A stretch of 64,000 nt of DNA from Adiantum capillus-veneris (GCA_014529385.2 CM043948.1:23614451-23678450), one strand, 5' to 3'; positions 46,014-60,557 are shown, counted from the stretch's first letter. Notes: a model not told the origin generated them from the letters alone. A program made the numbers and translations.

Positions 46014-47187
46014 TCACGTGATATTCACATAATTCACATTATTAAGTGACCTCCCGAGCTTTTGGCTTTCCATGATTTTCTTTGAGTCCTTAAAAAAACA
46101 AACTCTCAAATTTTGTTTGAACTGGCAGTTTTGTTTGTCCTTGATTGGTGTGTTTTTTGCAGCTTCTTGAGGTTGGGCTCTAGCTACCACATTCACAAGA
46201 ATTGTTGGCTCGATTTTTGATCCACTCGAACATGGAACAATCCCAATGATGTTCATCGTCGCTTTTCCCTTGTTGTCAAGATTTTGGGATAGTTCGAAAT
46301 AACATGATCTATTCCAAATCCATTACAAAATCCAAAAATTCTTACGCTCATCCTTATGTGGACAAAATCTTTCCCAATGATCACCTCCATATCCATAGCA
46401 AGGACCATCCTGTTCGGATGCTTGTTGAGCCCCATTGGCTATTTGAAACTAGGAGGATAACCTCTAGGTTTATAATTCTGATTTGCTATGAACATGAGTG
46501 TGTTTCCATCAGTTGCGTAATGAATTTTTGTTGGTTGTACAATGTATGATGGATTTGCAACATCATCTATGCTTACCCATCAAAGATGGCCTTTGTCAAC
46601 ATATGCAATTCTCTGAGACTCTCTTGCTTGGTTCTTTGTAATATGAAGCCAATGGCAATGTTACCTGGTTTACGATGTTTCTACGGGTTATGTGCATCTA
46701 ACTATTTCTTGATTTCCTTGAGGTGAAGGAGGTTGTTGGCTCAACACTAGGTGACACTTGTTTCAACACTAGTTGAGACTTGTCTCCACCTTGGGCTGCA
46801 TTATTTGGACCTATTTGGCACATTGGTGGTGGTGTGCATCCCTGGTGGTCTGTGTGGCCTTCCCCTCACATAGTTCTTGTTGTAAAAACACTCATTCATC
46901 TAGTGATTGGTCCATTTTTTCTCAATTGCACACCACTTCAAGACATGTGGTACATTTTTTGATGTTGATGGTTGATGTACATTCAAGTTTGGTTGATAGC
47001 TTTGGTTCATCCTCCTGATCACTTCATTGACCAGAGGAATTCCAAAGACCGAGCAAGATTTGTCGAGCGAACCAAAAATCGAGCAAAATAAGCCAATCAA
47101 AGAGGATAGCATACATAGCATTGTCAACTCTTGGTACATTATGACAATACTTAATTTCACGTGAAATTTCATAAAGTTAGTAAACAA
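46014..47187 (-). pseudogene. gag: Ty3 gag remnant
   Basis: Frame 46900-47187 ends VPHVLKWCAIEKKWTNH, a Cys/His-containing Gag carboxy motif I associate with plant Ty3 elements. Further on (46253-46435), FCNGFGIDHVISNYP looks like a zinc knuckle with its second and last Cys replaced. The 46014-46256 frame is Lys/Gln-rich. Same orientation as the RT and integrase pieces to its left. Confidence 0.5.
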
Positions 47188-47420
47188 TATAATTTTTTTT
47201 AATTAATATTTCTCTACATCTAGAGGCATCTACAAATATGCAAGAAAAACCAAATTTTCTTATAGGTGTACCATTCCATGTATCTCTCTCTCTCCCTCTC
47301 CCTCTCACTCTCTCTCTTTCACAAGCATTGAGAGTCACAAATAATGTGCACTGCACTCACATGATAATTTTTAAAATTTTGGTCATAGAGGTTGTATTTG
47401 ACCTTTGAGAACGAGAAAGG

Positions 47421-47538
<118 letters not shown>

Positions 47539-47912
47539 CCCTTCGATGCAAGACAGGGTATTGGGGCAATGGAGAAGAGTCAAATCAATCTTGCACAAAT
47601 TATGCTCATTGCAAGTTCGAGAGTCTGAGTACCACACACTACTAGAGTGCTCAGCTTTTGGTCACATCCGAACTTGCTTCTCTCACATTTTCAGCAATGA
47701 CTTAGACCTACACACTTTCCTCTCCTAGCCACAGTGTGGGCTCTCCATTGCGACTCTCATCACCACAATTTTGGAGCATCGAGACTCACTTATCAGCCAT
47801 ACACATACTACATCACATGGAACTTTGGTCCCATATGTCATATTTGACCTCCGAGGACGATAATTAAAATTTATCTATCAGAAGTAGACTCGCTCTGATG
47901 TTAGAACTCACT

Positions 47913-49392
<1,480 letters not shown>

Positions 49393-49646
49393 GATGCAGT
49401 GGCTATGGAGATGATGATGACAAAGCATTGTGCTAGAGTAGATCTTCCTACGGGTGATGGTGATTAGGTGACAAGGTGGATGGGAGACAATTCATTCTTC
49501 TGGTGATGGTGAGGAGTGGCATCGCTCGATAGTGCAAGCTAAGAATAGGGTAGATATGGGCAAGGCAAAGGGGTACAAACATTTTTCAGATACTTCCATT
49601 AGTAAGAATGTATGAAGATGCTCGCGGCTAGAGGATGGCACATGGA

Positions 49647-49649
<3 letters not shown>

Positions 49650-49703
<54 letters not shown>
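49650..49703. repeat. (CA)n microsatellite
   Basis: About 27 CA units. Confidence 0.95.
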
Positions 49704-49712
<9 letters not shown>

Positions 49713-49735
49713 ATTTCATTTGTGATGGCAAGGCA

Positions 49736-49758
49736 AGAGAGAGAGAGAGAGAGAGAGC
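49736..49758. repeat. (GA)n microsatellite
   Basis: About 11 GA units. Confidence 0.9.
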
Positions 49759-49979
49759 TCTGCGGCTTACTGGTCATTGGTACGTGCTTGCTTGATTGAA
49801 TATGGCAGTTGTGCTTGATCTTTCACAATGCCATCATGAGATGGCCATTGCCCTACCCTCTTGTGCGTGACCTGCAAGGCATGCCACATATAGGACCGAA
49901 GGAAGCACGCTATGGTGGAGGTAGGAATGCACAATGAGGGAACAAGAAGGGCAGAGGTCTGTGTTGAGACAATGATAGC

Positions 49980-50006
49980 AGGGGGGGGGGGGGGGGGGGA
50001 GGGGGG
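49980..50006. repeat. Poly-G tract
   Basis: 19 G, one A, then 6 G. Such runs are often misread, so the exact length is doubtful. Confidence 0.8.
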
Positions 50007-50499
50007 ACTTTGCAAACCTGATGATGGCCTTGTGAGTATATCTTTTTCCTTTAAATTCCTAAATTTGATGTGAATATCTAGAGCAAATTGATTGGGTATC
50101 AATGAAAAGGACCCAGTAGTAGTTTGATTAAAGGTATGGCCACCGATCCACGCAATTCAACATTTAAAAAAATGGGACCTTGTTGTTATTGGTAAAGCCT
50201 TCCCCCATAGGCCCATCAGTAATAAAGAGCCATTTTTCTACGCACCAGTAGCAACAAGTCAGCTTGCATGATGCGTTGAAAGCTACCGCCTGCAACCCAT
50301 CAAAAGAGCCTTTTGCAAATGTGGAGGGTTGTTGAAGCACTCCCTAGCAAAAAGCATGCATCAGTTTGCCACAGTTAACACCTTTGCTCAAGAGTCTATA
50401 GAGCCCCTCTATTGCAAGTTGAGGGCAAATTGTAGCAGGGCTATAGTGTGATCACTTGCATAGGATAGGAAGTTATAGTTATAGTTGGTCTTGAGGGTC
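50007..50499. other. No gene seen
   Basis: No recognisable coding; probably worn DNA downstream of the minus-strand gag. Confidence 0.4.
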
Positions 50500-51330
50500 T
50501 TGCTCAATTTTTTGACTCGTTCGGTAAACCTCGCTCGGTGAATGGTAACACTCTTTGACCATAGATCAACATTGAGCATTTTTGGGGCTTGAACACTACG
50601 CTTAGTTGTGATTCACTTGTAGTATAATAGGTAGTGCTGGTAGCATTGTTTGCATATTTTTTAACCTCTCCATAAGCCTTCATTTTCAACTAGATACGAA
50701 GATTCTCTAGTGACTTGCTCAAATTGGTGCAAGCCTTCAAGTGCAAGTCCTTTTTTAGAGTCTCGCTCCTCAAGGCATGTATGAAGAGAACTGATAGCCT
50801 CTCGTCTTGTGATAGCTGTGGTACAGGACATCTCTCTATGTATTGCTTGAAGTGAAGCAAAGATTCCTTCACTTTCTCATTCTCTTTCTACTTGAAAGTG
50901 TAGGTTTGGGACAATGTGTTGTGCTTGATTCCCCTTTTAGAGAATTTCTCAACAAAACATTCTTGTACAAGTTGCTCTATGTTTGGGAAATCTTTTTATT
51001 TAAAGGTTGGGACCATGTCAAGGCTATTCCTTCCAATTTCAGCCCAAATCCCTCATATTGATTGTGGAAATCCACCACCTGTTCAGATCTCAAAACTTGT
51101 CTAAAGAGGGAAACATAGGGATCTTGTGACCCATTGTACTTCTTGGAAACACACTTAACTACTTATGATGGTTGCATTTGTCATATTTTGGCAACCATTC
51201 TCATAAATCTCAATTCTCTTACAAGGACATCTCTAACCTTGTATCCCTCACTAAGGAACTCTAGTTGGGCCTCTCTTGGTGACTCTCTCCTCTAGTCACA
51301 CATCTCTTGCTTTTTCTAGGTATGTGGAAC
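50500..51330 (-). pseudogene. gag: Ty3 gag (capsid region), broken
   Basis: Across frames the minus strand reads KYNGSQDPYVSLFRQVLRSE, FVEKFSKRGIKHNTLSQTYT and then 50690-50872 LLHFKQYIERCPVPQL, QDERLSVLFIHALRSETLKK. Next is MKAYGEVKKYANN (50504-50689). This is the retrotransposon Gag capsid pattern of plant Ty3 elements (D-P-x-x-H-L, W/F-x-x-L, FKQ..E-x-V). At least two frameshifts. Knuckle, protease and RT are not found downstream. Confidence 0.7.
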
Positions 51331-52718
51331 TCTATTCATACAGATTATGCTTGGAGATTCCCTGCCGTGGTATGTGGTCAACCCTTGAACCCAAGGATCC
51401 CGTCAGTCTCAGAAATGAAATTTGCAATCAACTACATGAATCAGCAATTCTTGTTGTGTTCGGACTCAATCCTTTTGTTTTTTGTATTGTCTTCGATACA
51501 ATAGGTCTGAATGGGCTTGGAGTGGCATAATACTGATGGAGTGGACCTCCAAAGTATGTATATCTCTCAAGTTAATTAAGTTCTACTGTGGAGTATCTCC
51601 ACCCATATTTTATTGAGCATGATTACATGGGTATCTTTGCCTTTGATGTATGGAAAACATACAATTGTTTATGCTCTGGGACGAAAAGGGGTCCTGTCAA
51701 AGTTGTAGGCCCGGTACACAAAGCATTCTTTGAAACGGATGGTCCTTTGAGAAGAATGACAAAACACACTTTTGCCATTGTTGACCCAGATCTAGGAGAT
51801 GATTGGTGGAGGTTGGTTATGATTGCCAAGTTTATGGAATACATATATTATCATGGATTTTGGTTTTAATTTCAGGACCTATAGGACTTTGCGAACAATT
51901 GAATGGAACTCTCAACCCAAGTGCGTTCAAACAGAACGATTGTACGGATTGGCTTCCGTAGACCTCCCTCCAAGAAAGAAGACATACTTTCTATAGGCTA
52001 TGCTCGGGGTGTGCACTATTCACAGTACCTCCTATATAACGTGTGTTCATGGGGTACTTTAAAAATCCTTTTTTTAACATGTGTGAATGAATACAATGAC
52101 CCCTAGGAAATTTTTCCAAAATTGAATATAAAAAGATCCCTTATTTTTATTTTCAATTTTTCCAAAATTGAATATAGAAATCCCTTATTTTAATGTATCT
52201 CTTTTGAAATGCCTAAAATTTTTTCATTTTAAAACCCCTTCTGCTAAACTCACATGGTACATTAACATGATTACATAGTGCACCATCTAAGGGACTATGG
52301 CTTCAAGTGATCTTGATAATGTGAAGAGTTTGGACATCCCTCAAACCGGTAATTGAACTACCTCCTATAATCTACAAAGATTTTTGGAATCTAGCAACTC
52401 CTACACCTTAAGATGTTTTGTGAAACAAGGAAATTGGCTTTCTTTTGAGAATGGTTATGGATTGAGCTTTTGTGGTCATCAATTGAAAGGGAGGCCAAAA
52501 ACATCTATAACTCTATAGCTTGGATTAATCAAGAAAGGAGCATCTGCCAAGGTGAGCAAGGCATTGGCACATGCAAGGAAAGGTGTCTACGCAAGTAGGT
52601 ATAATTCAACGTAACGATCCTATACTAGCAAGTTCATTTGGATAATTAGAAAGCTTGTAATTGTTTCAGATAGCTAAATAAGTGTAACTTCAACACTAAA
52701 AGTGTTAGAAGTCTATAT
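51331..52718. other. No gene recognised
   Basis: A 93-codon plus-strand frame (51588-51869) is tryptophan- and tyrosine-rich but matches nothing I know. At 52108-52195 a 38-bp unit, TTTTTCCAAAATTGAATATA plus a CCCTTATTTT segment, is tandemly repeated twice. Confidence 0.4.
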
Positions 52719-54342
52719 ATGTTGCTCTATGAGAAGAGCACAGATTGCATTTTCACCCCCATGCAATTAGCACGTAACTTCAAAAAAAATGTGTACACAA
52801 GTATGTCGTGGTTCTTAGAGTATAGTGAGGAGTCCTTCTCTCTAAATGAAGAAAGGGCACACCATGACATGGTGCAGGATAGGGAGGATCATGCTCGGCA
52901 AGCAACACAACATATGCCTCCCTCAACAACCTCAAAGTTTATTACTATGGCTCAACAAACCATTTGATGCTGATAGCTATAGAGTCTAGTGCAAGTGTCA
53001 CAAAGAGAGAAGACAACTACTACATCTCAGGTGTGTAATTGATGACTACCATACCAGAACTTGATTTCCAATATGATAATGAGGATTTGGTCTAAAAATG
53101 GAACCACTTTGGCTATGTAGGTAGAGCAAACTAGAGGAGCTAAAGGCACAAAAGTGCATGCTTGCACAAAGAAAAATAGTAGGTTATAGTGCCTAATTTT
53201 CTTTGTGAATATTCAGAGGAAATGAGACGGGACATCTCAAGATTTACTTTGCAACAACAAGTCTTGAAATAGAAATAATGGATTTGTCAAACATACCAAT
53301 ATTGACGTACTCATCATCTGGTAAGTCTCTCCTAAATAGAAAGTTGTAATTGTCCAGATGACAAAAAATGCAGCTTGAATTGCATGGTTGATTTTGATAT
53401 TTTAGTTTGAAGAAGTACCAAAAGGCTACCAAAGTGTGAAGTTTGACATTTTTCAAATAGTAATGGTGGCAGGCATTCAAATTTCACATTTCAGTCCAGA
53501 TAAGACAGAGGAAGTACTGAAGAATTCCCTGTTGAGCCTTGCCAAGCCACAAATAGTTGAGAAAGGACTTCATCCATTTTGTGAGGAGATGTGAGTTGGC
53601 TCTGTGGTGCATGCATTGATTCTATTTTTGCCTACCAATACTCCTATGCATGGACTTTCAAAAATCAAGGTCCCTGAGTGGAAAAATATGGATGTGCGCC
53701 AATTTGGACGACTGGCTCAGCTCACACATGCAACAGCTGATGAAAAAGAAGTGTATGGGGTTGTGTGACAAACTAATGATCATGCCATGGTTTGTGACAT
53801 CTCAAGTGCTTCTCGATGGGAAGAAGACCACGTGAACGTAGTGGTCTATAAGACACCAATTTGCAAGAAGAAAACAAAAAATGTGCGCTCATTGCTTGTC
53901 TCTGTAAATTAAGAAAGGGAATCCATTGCTAACATTTTCACAAGAGGACACATGGTTTGATCCACTAGAAGAGGTTGATTGGACAAAACAAGAATATGGC
54001 ATGACATTGCAAGGTACAATGTGACATTTTGAAATTGTAAGAGGTGTACTTTTACAAGTTTATATGAGCATAAGTTTGATTTGTAGGAGGTATGGAATGT
54101 GGGCATAGCCTTGTTTGGCAATTACTTACACACAGGACACAAACAAACATGATGTTGTGGTGTAGTACGGAGGAGATTCTTGGGCAATAGCGTTACTAGG
54201 GAGCCAAATGGGTCGATTTGTTACAATTTTTGAAGACAAAGAAGACTCATAGGAGGTGTCCAAGAATCCCAAGGGGCCTAGAGGCCATCTATCAATTAAG
54301 GATTTTTAAAAAGCAAAGAAGGATAAGTTAAGTTGTAGTTAC
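52719..54342 (+). pseudogene. Probable Ty3 gag region, heavily worn
   Basis: It precedes the zinc knuckle at 54343 on the same strand. Only 52719-52967 is open for any length and it shows no clear capsid pattern. It is assigned by position. Confidence 0.3.
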
Positions 54343-54990
54343 TTGGGAAGTGGGCATGGCAAAAAGAATTGTCCCAAGGGAAAATCTACTACCCAAGATA
54401 AGAAAAAAGGTGTGCACATGGTGAAATTTCTTCCCTTAGAGTCGGCTTCTCATTATTTCAATGTGGAAGTTAAGCATACCAAATTAGTTCATGAGTGTTG
54501 TATTGTGGCCTCTATGTGGAAACCTACTTTTGGCCCACATGAGCTTGTGTAAGAATGCATGGTTATATCCAAGATCATAAGGTGAGAATCTTGTTAGAGA
54601 TGATGGAGCATCTCACAATTTCACTAAGTACAAGTAAGTAAAGTGTAAATCTACCCCAAACCCCTAGTTCCTACTACTACAAGGTAGCTACGATAAACGG
54701 CCATGATGCTAAAGTGTGGGATACACAAGTCAAGGGGGTACCTCTTAAGATTCAAGGATATAAAATAGCCTTGGATTTTCAAGTAATGAATATGGTTAGA
54801 GAAAATGTGATATTAACTTGAGAGTGGTTCCATGGATTAGGATCATCATTATGCCACATCTATGAGCATAATAGTCTAATGTTTGAATCCAATGGTGTGC
54901 ATTTTCCATTGGGGAAAAAGGATGTGCCTTCCTCACCACTTATTTTTGTAGTTGAGCTTATGAAACTCTCTTTAATGATAAAATAGAAGA
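54343..54990 (+). pseudogene. Ty3 zinc knuckle and retropepsin remnant
   Basis: Just before and across 54343 the frame reads CSYLGSGHGKKNCPKGK, a CCHC knuckle whose second Cys is Leu. After the frame 54343-54552 come, around 54727-54950, VPLKIQGYKIALDFQVMNMV, VILT, a TGA, EWFHGLGSSLCHIYEHNSL and GVHFPLGKKDVPSSPLI, the carboxy half of a plant Ty3 protease. The active-site Asp region is lost or unreadable. No RT follows; the sequence changes character after about 55000. Confidence 0.65.
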
Positions 54991-55500
54991 ACTCTTTTTG
55001 TGTTACTCTTTGTGCTATTTTAATCAAGTGTTGATCATAATTTAGGTATGATTGAATATTTCTCAATGCCACATGCTTCTTCTGTCTCTTGCTACTTGAT
55101 TACAAGTCTAGGAACCCTCTTGTTGTATGTGGTTAAATGCAATTAGGATAGTTTTCTTAATGGTTAATTATGTGTTGTCTATTTGATTTTAATAATAGTG
55201 AGTGGATGATGATTTGTAGATTGAAATTTTGGGAGTTGAAAAGGAGGCACCGGAAAATACTAATCCTCTTGGTTAGGTAACCTTTGCACAGTATTTTTGA
55301 TTTTTTATCCAATAAGCCACTATGGCTGCTTGTAAAAAGCTCTAGTGAGAACTCACCCTTAGGGGACATGCAATAAGTGATGTGCTCCACTCAAATACTA
55401 AAGTGGACAAGTTGTAAAAGAGGGGCCTCCAATTTTTCCACCCAAAACTTAAATAATAAGTTAAATACCAAACCCCACAAGAAGGGGTGTCGTGTATTTT
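54991..55500. other. No gene seen
   Basis: Short broken frames. The outer edge of the LTR ending at 55755 may lie here, but I could not place it. Confidence 0.35.
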
Positions 55501-55628
55501 GGGGCTATGATTTTAGGTCATTCATTTGCAAGATTCTTTGCTCTTCTCTCTTAGACTATGCTAAATCATGCTTTGTACCCTTTAATTATGTCTACATCTC
55601 TTACACTCTATCCTTGTCAATCTATTCT

Positions 55629-55681
<53 letters not shown>

Positions 55682-55755
55682 GCATGTGCATGTGCATGTG
55701 TGTTTGTGTGTGTTGTCTAGTATAGGTGTGCGTGTCCCCATCTCCCTTCCCAACA
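55501..55755 (+). repeat. LTR end with internal (GT)n
   Basis: CTTCCCAACA at 55746-55755 is followed by a primer-binding site, which marks an LTR end. The LTR contains a GT tract (55632-55676). The left edge is unknown, so the start given is approximate. Confidence 0.5.
55632..55676. repeat. (GT)n microsatellite
   Basis: About 22 GT units followed by GTGCATGTGCATGTGCATG variants. Confidence 0.95.
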
Positions 55756-55756
55756 A

Positions 55757-55768
55757 TGGTCTCAGAGC
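55757..55768 (+). promoter_or_regulatory. Primer-binding site (initiator Met tRNA type)
   Basis: TGGTCTCAGAGC, one base from the usual TGGTATCAGAGC, placed 1 bp after the LTR-type end CCCAACA. Confidence 0.7.
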
Positions 55769-57127
55769 AATCAAGTTTGAGTTAATCAACACGAGAATTC
55801 AAATTTTTGAAGGTTTTCAAATTGGCAACCTCAAATTTGCAAATCACAGATTAATCAAAAATTAGTTGGCAATTGACCATCAAATTTTGGATTACCAACA
55901 ATCAGAAACGGGTATGTGCAGCATTTATTTGAGATAAATGCTAAATTTAATGGACACGTAAAGCTATACTGACAAGAGAAGGAAAGATGCGGATTTCAAG
56001 AATTTCAGCAAGGCCGATTCTGGCTTACAAAGAGAAAGAAGAAGGGAAAAGTTTCGTTAATTGACTGGTGAGGAAGCTATTTAATTGGGATTAACATTAT
56101 GCCTACTACTCGATTCGGCTCTCTTGAAGCTCCAAAGAATTTCTGGTGGTTTTTGAAGTTCGAAGGTCTTCAACTGCTGCACATTGAAAAACCTTGGTAA
56201 CTTCACAGTCCAGACTCTGTGGGAACCAGCCCTTGCTGCAAAAAATCCCTATTGTCTCACCAGATCGTGCAAAAGAGGCATCAAAGCGGGAGCCGAAGGT
56301 TGCTGACCCTTTTTGCCTTCCTCCTCGTGGCCCAAAAAACATTGTAGCACATGTCCTCTTCCTCCCTCTACAACACGCCATTGCCATTTGCTTGCTCGTT
56401 GAACGCCATGTCTTTTTCACACCTTTTTAATTTAAAAGGTGTGGATTTGGTTAGCTTATCTTGGTTGGCCGCCCATTGAATCACTAAGCCCACCTCTTTT
56501 ACGAAGATATTCACCCCATTCATCCTCTTTGGTTAGCCAATGACACAAGCAGTAAAGAAAGCAAGCCACGGACTTCCTTGGCCGCACAACATCTAACCCC
56601 GTTTGCAGCTCAAAGGGAAACTCGACCGCGCATTACTCGCCTTCTCTCCAACCTCCAGTATAGATTCAAGGGCAAGGCAATTAATGTAAGATATATATAT
56701 ATTTATATATATATATATATACACACACATATACATATACACACACACTTAACACTTAACACTACAATAGGAGTTTTTTTTTGCATCGCCTTGTCCAAGA
56801 ATCCTCAAGCCACACAAATTCAAATAGCCAATGATTTTTCTAACCGATATAGCTCAACCGGAGATAAAAACGAGATGAGGGAGATTGAACACCAAAAATT
56901 CAATTGACTTGCACCTGACTTATTCAGTCGCTCACCGTTTTTGACCTTGCCCTAGTAATCCACAGTTTGGACTAGACGGTGTCATCAATCGACGAGCTAA
57001 GTACCCGTTATTTTGTTATTGACTTTATTTTCTCATTAATTCTATATATCAAGCATATATCTATTATTACATAACCATTTTCTTTTATTTATTTATTTTA
57101 TAATAAAAAAAAGCAAAGCACGCAATC
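55769..57127. other. Leader or spacer before the Ty3 gag; no gene seen
   Basis: Frames on both strands at 56106-56430 overlap and look like chance. An AT/CA-rich simple stretch lies at 56691-56750. Whether the LTR end at 55755 belongs to the gag at 57128 is uncertain. Confidence 0.4.
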
Positions 57128-57797
57128 ATGGCACACCTTCCACAGGCACCCACAATTGCAGAACAACTTTCTAATCTACAACAATCTCTCACTTATGAAC
57201 GCATGCAAAGGCAAGAGCTTGGAGATAAATTATTGCATTCTGCATGCATAGAATCTGCACCTGCACCAAAGCAAAACAAAATTAGCAGAAAAGCCTTCAC
57301 TTTTAAGGATTTTGATGGCACTAAGGATGCTAGCACTTTTCTAGCATGGGTTAGTTAGTTAGATGACTATTTTCATGACGAAGATTCTCCTGAATGTGAA
57401 ATGGTAAAGTGTACATCAAATCATCTCAACAGTAGTGATGCATTGTGGTGGAACACCACCAAACAACATGGTAAAAGACCACGTACCTGGTATGCATTCA
57501 AAATTTTGTTTTTACCTCAATTTTTACCCACATAGTATAAAGCTAAAGCACGACGCTAGAGGGATTTAATTTGATAGAGTCAAAATGAAGACGTACTCCT
57601 AGGACTACATCGATCATTTTTGGAATTTTTTAATTCAATTGCAAGCTATTAAACATGTCAATCGCAAGAAATTGAAGCATAAGTATACATCTGGCTTAGC
57701 ACTACAAGTTGGTGCTAAGGTAGATATGTTTGAGCTGGATTCACTATCAAAGGCTATTAATTTGGGTCTTAATGTGGAGAAGAAGAAAGGTGGATAA
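57128..57797 (+). pseudogene. gag: Ty3 gag, broken
   Basis: ATG at 57128 opens MAHLPQAPTIAEQLSNLQQS, then KAFTFKDFDGTKDASTFLAW, a TAG at 57355, and LDDYFHDEDSPECEMVK. ALWWNTTKQHGKRPRTWYAF follows and, after a frameshift, YIDHFWNFLIQLQAIKHVNR, FELDSLSKAINLGLNVEKKK. This is the retrotransposon Gag (capsid) pattern F-x-G-x-x-D-x-x-x-F-L-x-W...A-L-x-W-W. No knuckle or pol follows on this strand. Confidence 0.75.
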
Positions 57798-59068
57798 CCC
57801 TCTCGCACTGAAAAAATGTTGGTTGAAGCTTTTGTTGTTGCAGTTGCTTCTACTAGATGCTCTGTATGTTGTAGATTTACCTTTTTCTTGTACATGTAGT
57901 GTAGTTGAAACCATAGCTCTCCCCCTCCGATTGGTTGTTGTATCATGAATAGGTTGAGTGAGGTTTGTTGTTGCAGCAAGTCTTTATCTTGGCAGCTCTG
58001 TATTGTTTGTTCTTTGGGTGTCATACTGCATGTGTACCTGTAAACTTGAAGCCTTTTTAAAAATTTTTATGGGCCGCTCCCCTTTGCTTTTCTAGTTGAT
58101 GAGCATGTAGTTGTTTGGGGATGTCGTTGGTCTGCTTTTCTATGTTTATATAAAAAATAAAATGTGGCGTATATTACAAAATGAAGGTCTTGGATACCTG
58201 GATAGGACTAAAGGGAAAAACCCAGTGGGAAAAAAATGCCTTTAGTCACAATTAAATGTAAGGCTATATGTACTTATGTTTTGATATAACTGAGTTTTGT
58301 TGAGTTAAAGTACTTATGGCCGTATGGCTACTATTATTGATTGGATATACATTGGATAAGTGTTAGTAGCTTGAAGTCAGAGTCGTTGTTGTTGAGCAAA
58401 CGCTTATGAAACATGTTACCGCTTCGTCATCGTCATTTTGTTCTGTAAGTGCATGGGTGGAACACAAATCATGTCAAATGCAAATGTCCAATGATGGGAC
58501 ATTATATATGCTTCCACAGATAGATGCATGGGAAACAATATGTTGTGCCAGAAGCGTTTGAATGGGTGCTTCCAGGAGTGAATGTAGCTAGAGAAGCAAA
58601 AATATATTTGACCTCAAGAGCTGCCGTTACTCACAAGAAGGGTTGTTGATGCTCGAGGTTTTTTCACTCTCCTCACTGTGTACATGTGCGTGAGTGTTTT
58701 GTAGATTACTCCACCTCTCCACCAAATAAGATTGTTAGACTTTGACTCTTCTGCTCACCTATCCAGCATGAGCGACTCAATTTTACATTATGCTCAACTC
58801 TTCCAGCTTGAGCTATAATCTAAATATCTAGACTCATAGACCACAAAAAATATTAAGACATGAAGCTTGGATCTTGCTCATTTAGTGGCTTAGTTGCCCG
58901 ACTCTTGACTCTTATGCCATGAATTTTATGGCGACTTGACTTACTCTCGGGAGCTTTCGACCAAGAATAGGTTTTGAAATTCAAAACTCCCATCCTCGAA
59001 GAGAGGATTTGTAAAGGACCATACTGACAATATTGGTTTCTTTTGCCATACCTGGGTGACCTTGGTTG
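57798..59068. other. No gene seen
   Basis: Short frames only. It separates the plus-strand gag from the convergent minus-strand gag-protease-like region. Confidence 0.4.
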
Positions 59069-59740
59069 TCAAAATTTCTTTTTGTTGTTATTGGTCCCTT
59101 GGTTGAGAAGATTGGCTTGCTCCATTCTCCGTAACACTTTGTCTATCATGTCTTGACATTTCTTGAGAGCTAGAGATGACTTCAATCTTCTTCGTATGTG
59201 TTGTTCTTTTGGCACCCATTTGTATCTGCATCGTGTGATTAGCGTGTCTTTGCAGATATCCTTTGCCTCGATTGTGACATTGTCCTTGATTTTTCCTTCC
59301 ATGAAATTGCAATTATTTTCAAGCTGAAGTTGTCTTATTGAAGAATGTTTACCTGGCATCTTTGGTATCCAGATTCTCCGATTTCCTTGATAGTAACCTT
59401 GTGCTTGAAGAATTGTAGATGGCACTTCCCATGATGTTTTTAATGTCGTATTGAGATGTACAAGAGTGCCATTTTTGGGATTATTTACCGATGAAGTCCT
59501 ATGTTGGTATGAAGGCCAGCTGGATTTGAAATTTCCTGCGTACCTTTGGCAAGCCTTGTTGGTTGGTCTCCTTTGGCGATATAAATATGAGCTTTGTTGC
59601 TTTTGGGGACGCTTTTTGAACCTTTATCCACCACATAAGCCGAGGTCTGTGGTTTTGGTAACAAAAGTTTCTTTTTTGACCTTCATAGTAGCCTTGCTCT
59701 GCTAAGTTGTACTGGGAGGATATCCATCCCATGTGTTTAC
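59069..59740 (-). pseudogene. Basic C-terminal part of the minus-strand gag-protease-like region
   Basis: Two frames share a motif: AEQGYYEGQKRNFCYQN (59499-59732) and QAQGYYQGNRRIWIPK (59069-59425), each an AxQGYYxGxxR unit. The second frame also has CRYKWVPKEQH, a Lys-rich K-W-V-P-K type segment seen in plant retroelement proteins. It ends KCQDMIDKVLRRMEQANLL. A stop or frameshift lies between the frames. Assigned to the same element as 59748-63048 by strand and adjacency. Confidence 0.4.
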
Positions 59741-59747
59741 CTTTTCA

Positions 59748-60542
59748 TCAATTGGCTTGGATCAGTGATCCATATTGGGTCCTTGACTTTGATTTCTTCA
59801 GCTTTAATGTAGACCTTTGAAAACCTTTGGCGGCGGTGATCTCGCAGTGAGGGTATTTCGGTTGAAAGATTTTCTTTGGAGTCTGCCTTTCATGTGGAAG
59901 CATGTGGTCAGTTGATATAGAAGCTCTGTCTTGAACTTTTCTGGGTTGGATTGAAGAATTTGATTTAAGGGGCTGCTTCTGTTGGTAGGACATTTGTGGG
60001 CTCATTTTGGCTTTGCCTTTGTCGACAGCCGATAATCTTGGAGCGGTTGTAGACTGGCTCTCTGGAGAGCTAGTCGTGATGGCCATCATTGAAAATTCAG
60101 GTTCTTCAGCCAATGTTTTTGCCCAGTGCTTGGACAAAATCAAATGTATACTTATTTTGGAAGAATCCACTACTAGGAATTTGTCTTTAACTATCTTTGA
60201 CCGTAGTTTAAGGGTAGCTTCTGCAATCCCCAAACTTGTGACCTTAACTCCATTTGATAGGGATACATGTACCTGAATTTCTTACAATTCTGGCTTATCT
60301 AGAAGTAACCACAGCCCATAAGACATGACATTAGTCGTGGCAGTGCAATCTATCTCTGCTGTAAAATTGAATTTCAGTTTCTCATGCGCATCCAATGAGA
60401 ATTTAATCTTCATGTTGGCTGCCCAGTAACTGATGTCTTCTTTGCTTTTGGTACTTGTCTTGGACTTTTGTGCCTTGGAAGCTTTGTCATCCTCTTGTAT
60501 GTTGAACTTCTTTGTCATTTGACTGGTTGTAGCATGTCCCAA
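59748..60542 (-). pseudogene. Degenerate retropepsin with long charged tail
   Basis: Frame 60282-60542 ends with LKFNFTAEIDCTATTNVMS and then LWLLLDKPEL. After a stop, 59748-60233 continues GIAEATLKLRSKIVKDKFLV and HLILSKHWAKTLAEEPEFS. The order (active-site strand D-x-x-A-T-T-N-x-x-S, central loop, V-V-D, I-L-x-K-x-W) is that of a retroviral-type aspartic protease. The D-[ST]-G-A-T motif reads D-C-T-A-T, so it is inactive. The tail is Ser/Gln/Lys-rich without a known domain. Confidence 0.6.
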
Positions 60543-60557
60543 GTGCTTACTATCTTC

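Noticed and set aside
55377-55865. 162-codon frame with a Cys-Val-Cys run
   Set aside because: It is open mainly because it crosses a (GT)n tract, and it overlaps an LTR end and primer site.
56106-56430. Two overlapping ~100-codon frames on opposite strands
   Set aside because: No recognisable motif or repeat partner; one must be a shadow of the other and neither stands out.
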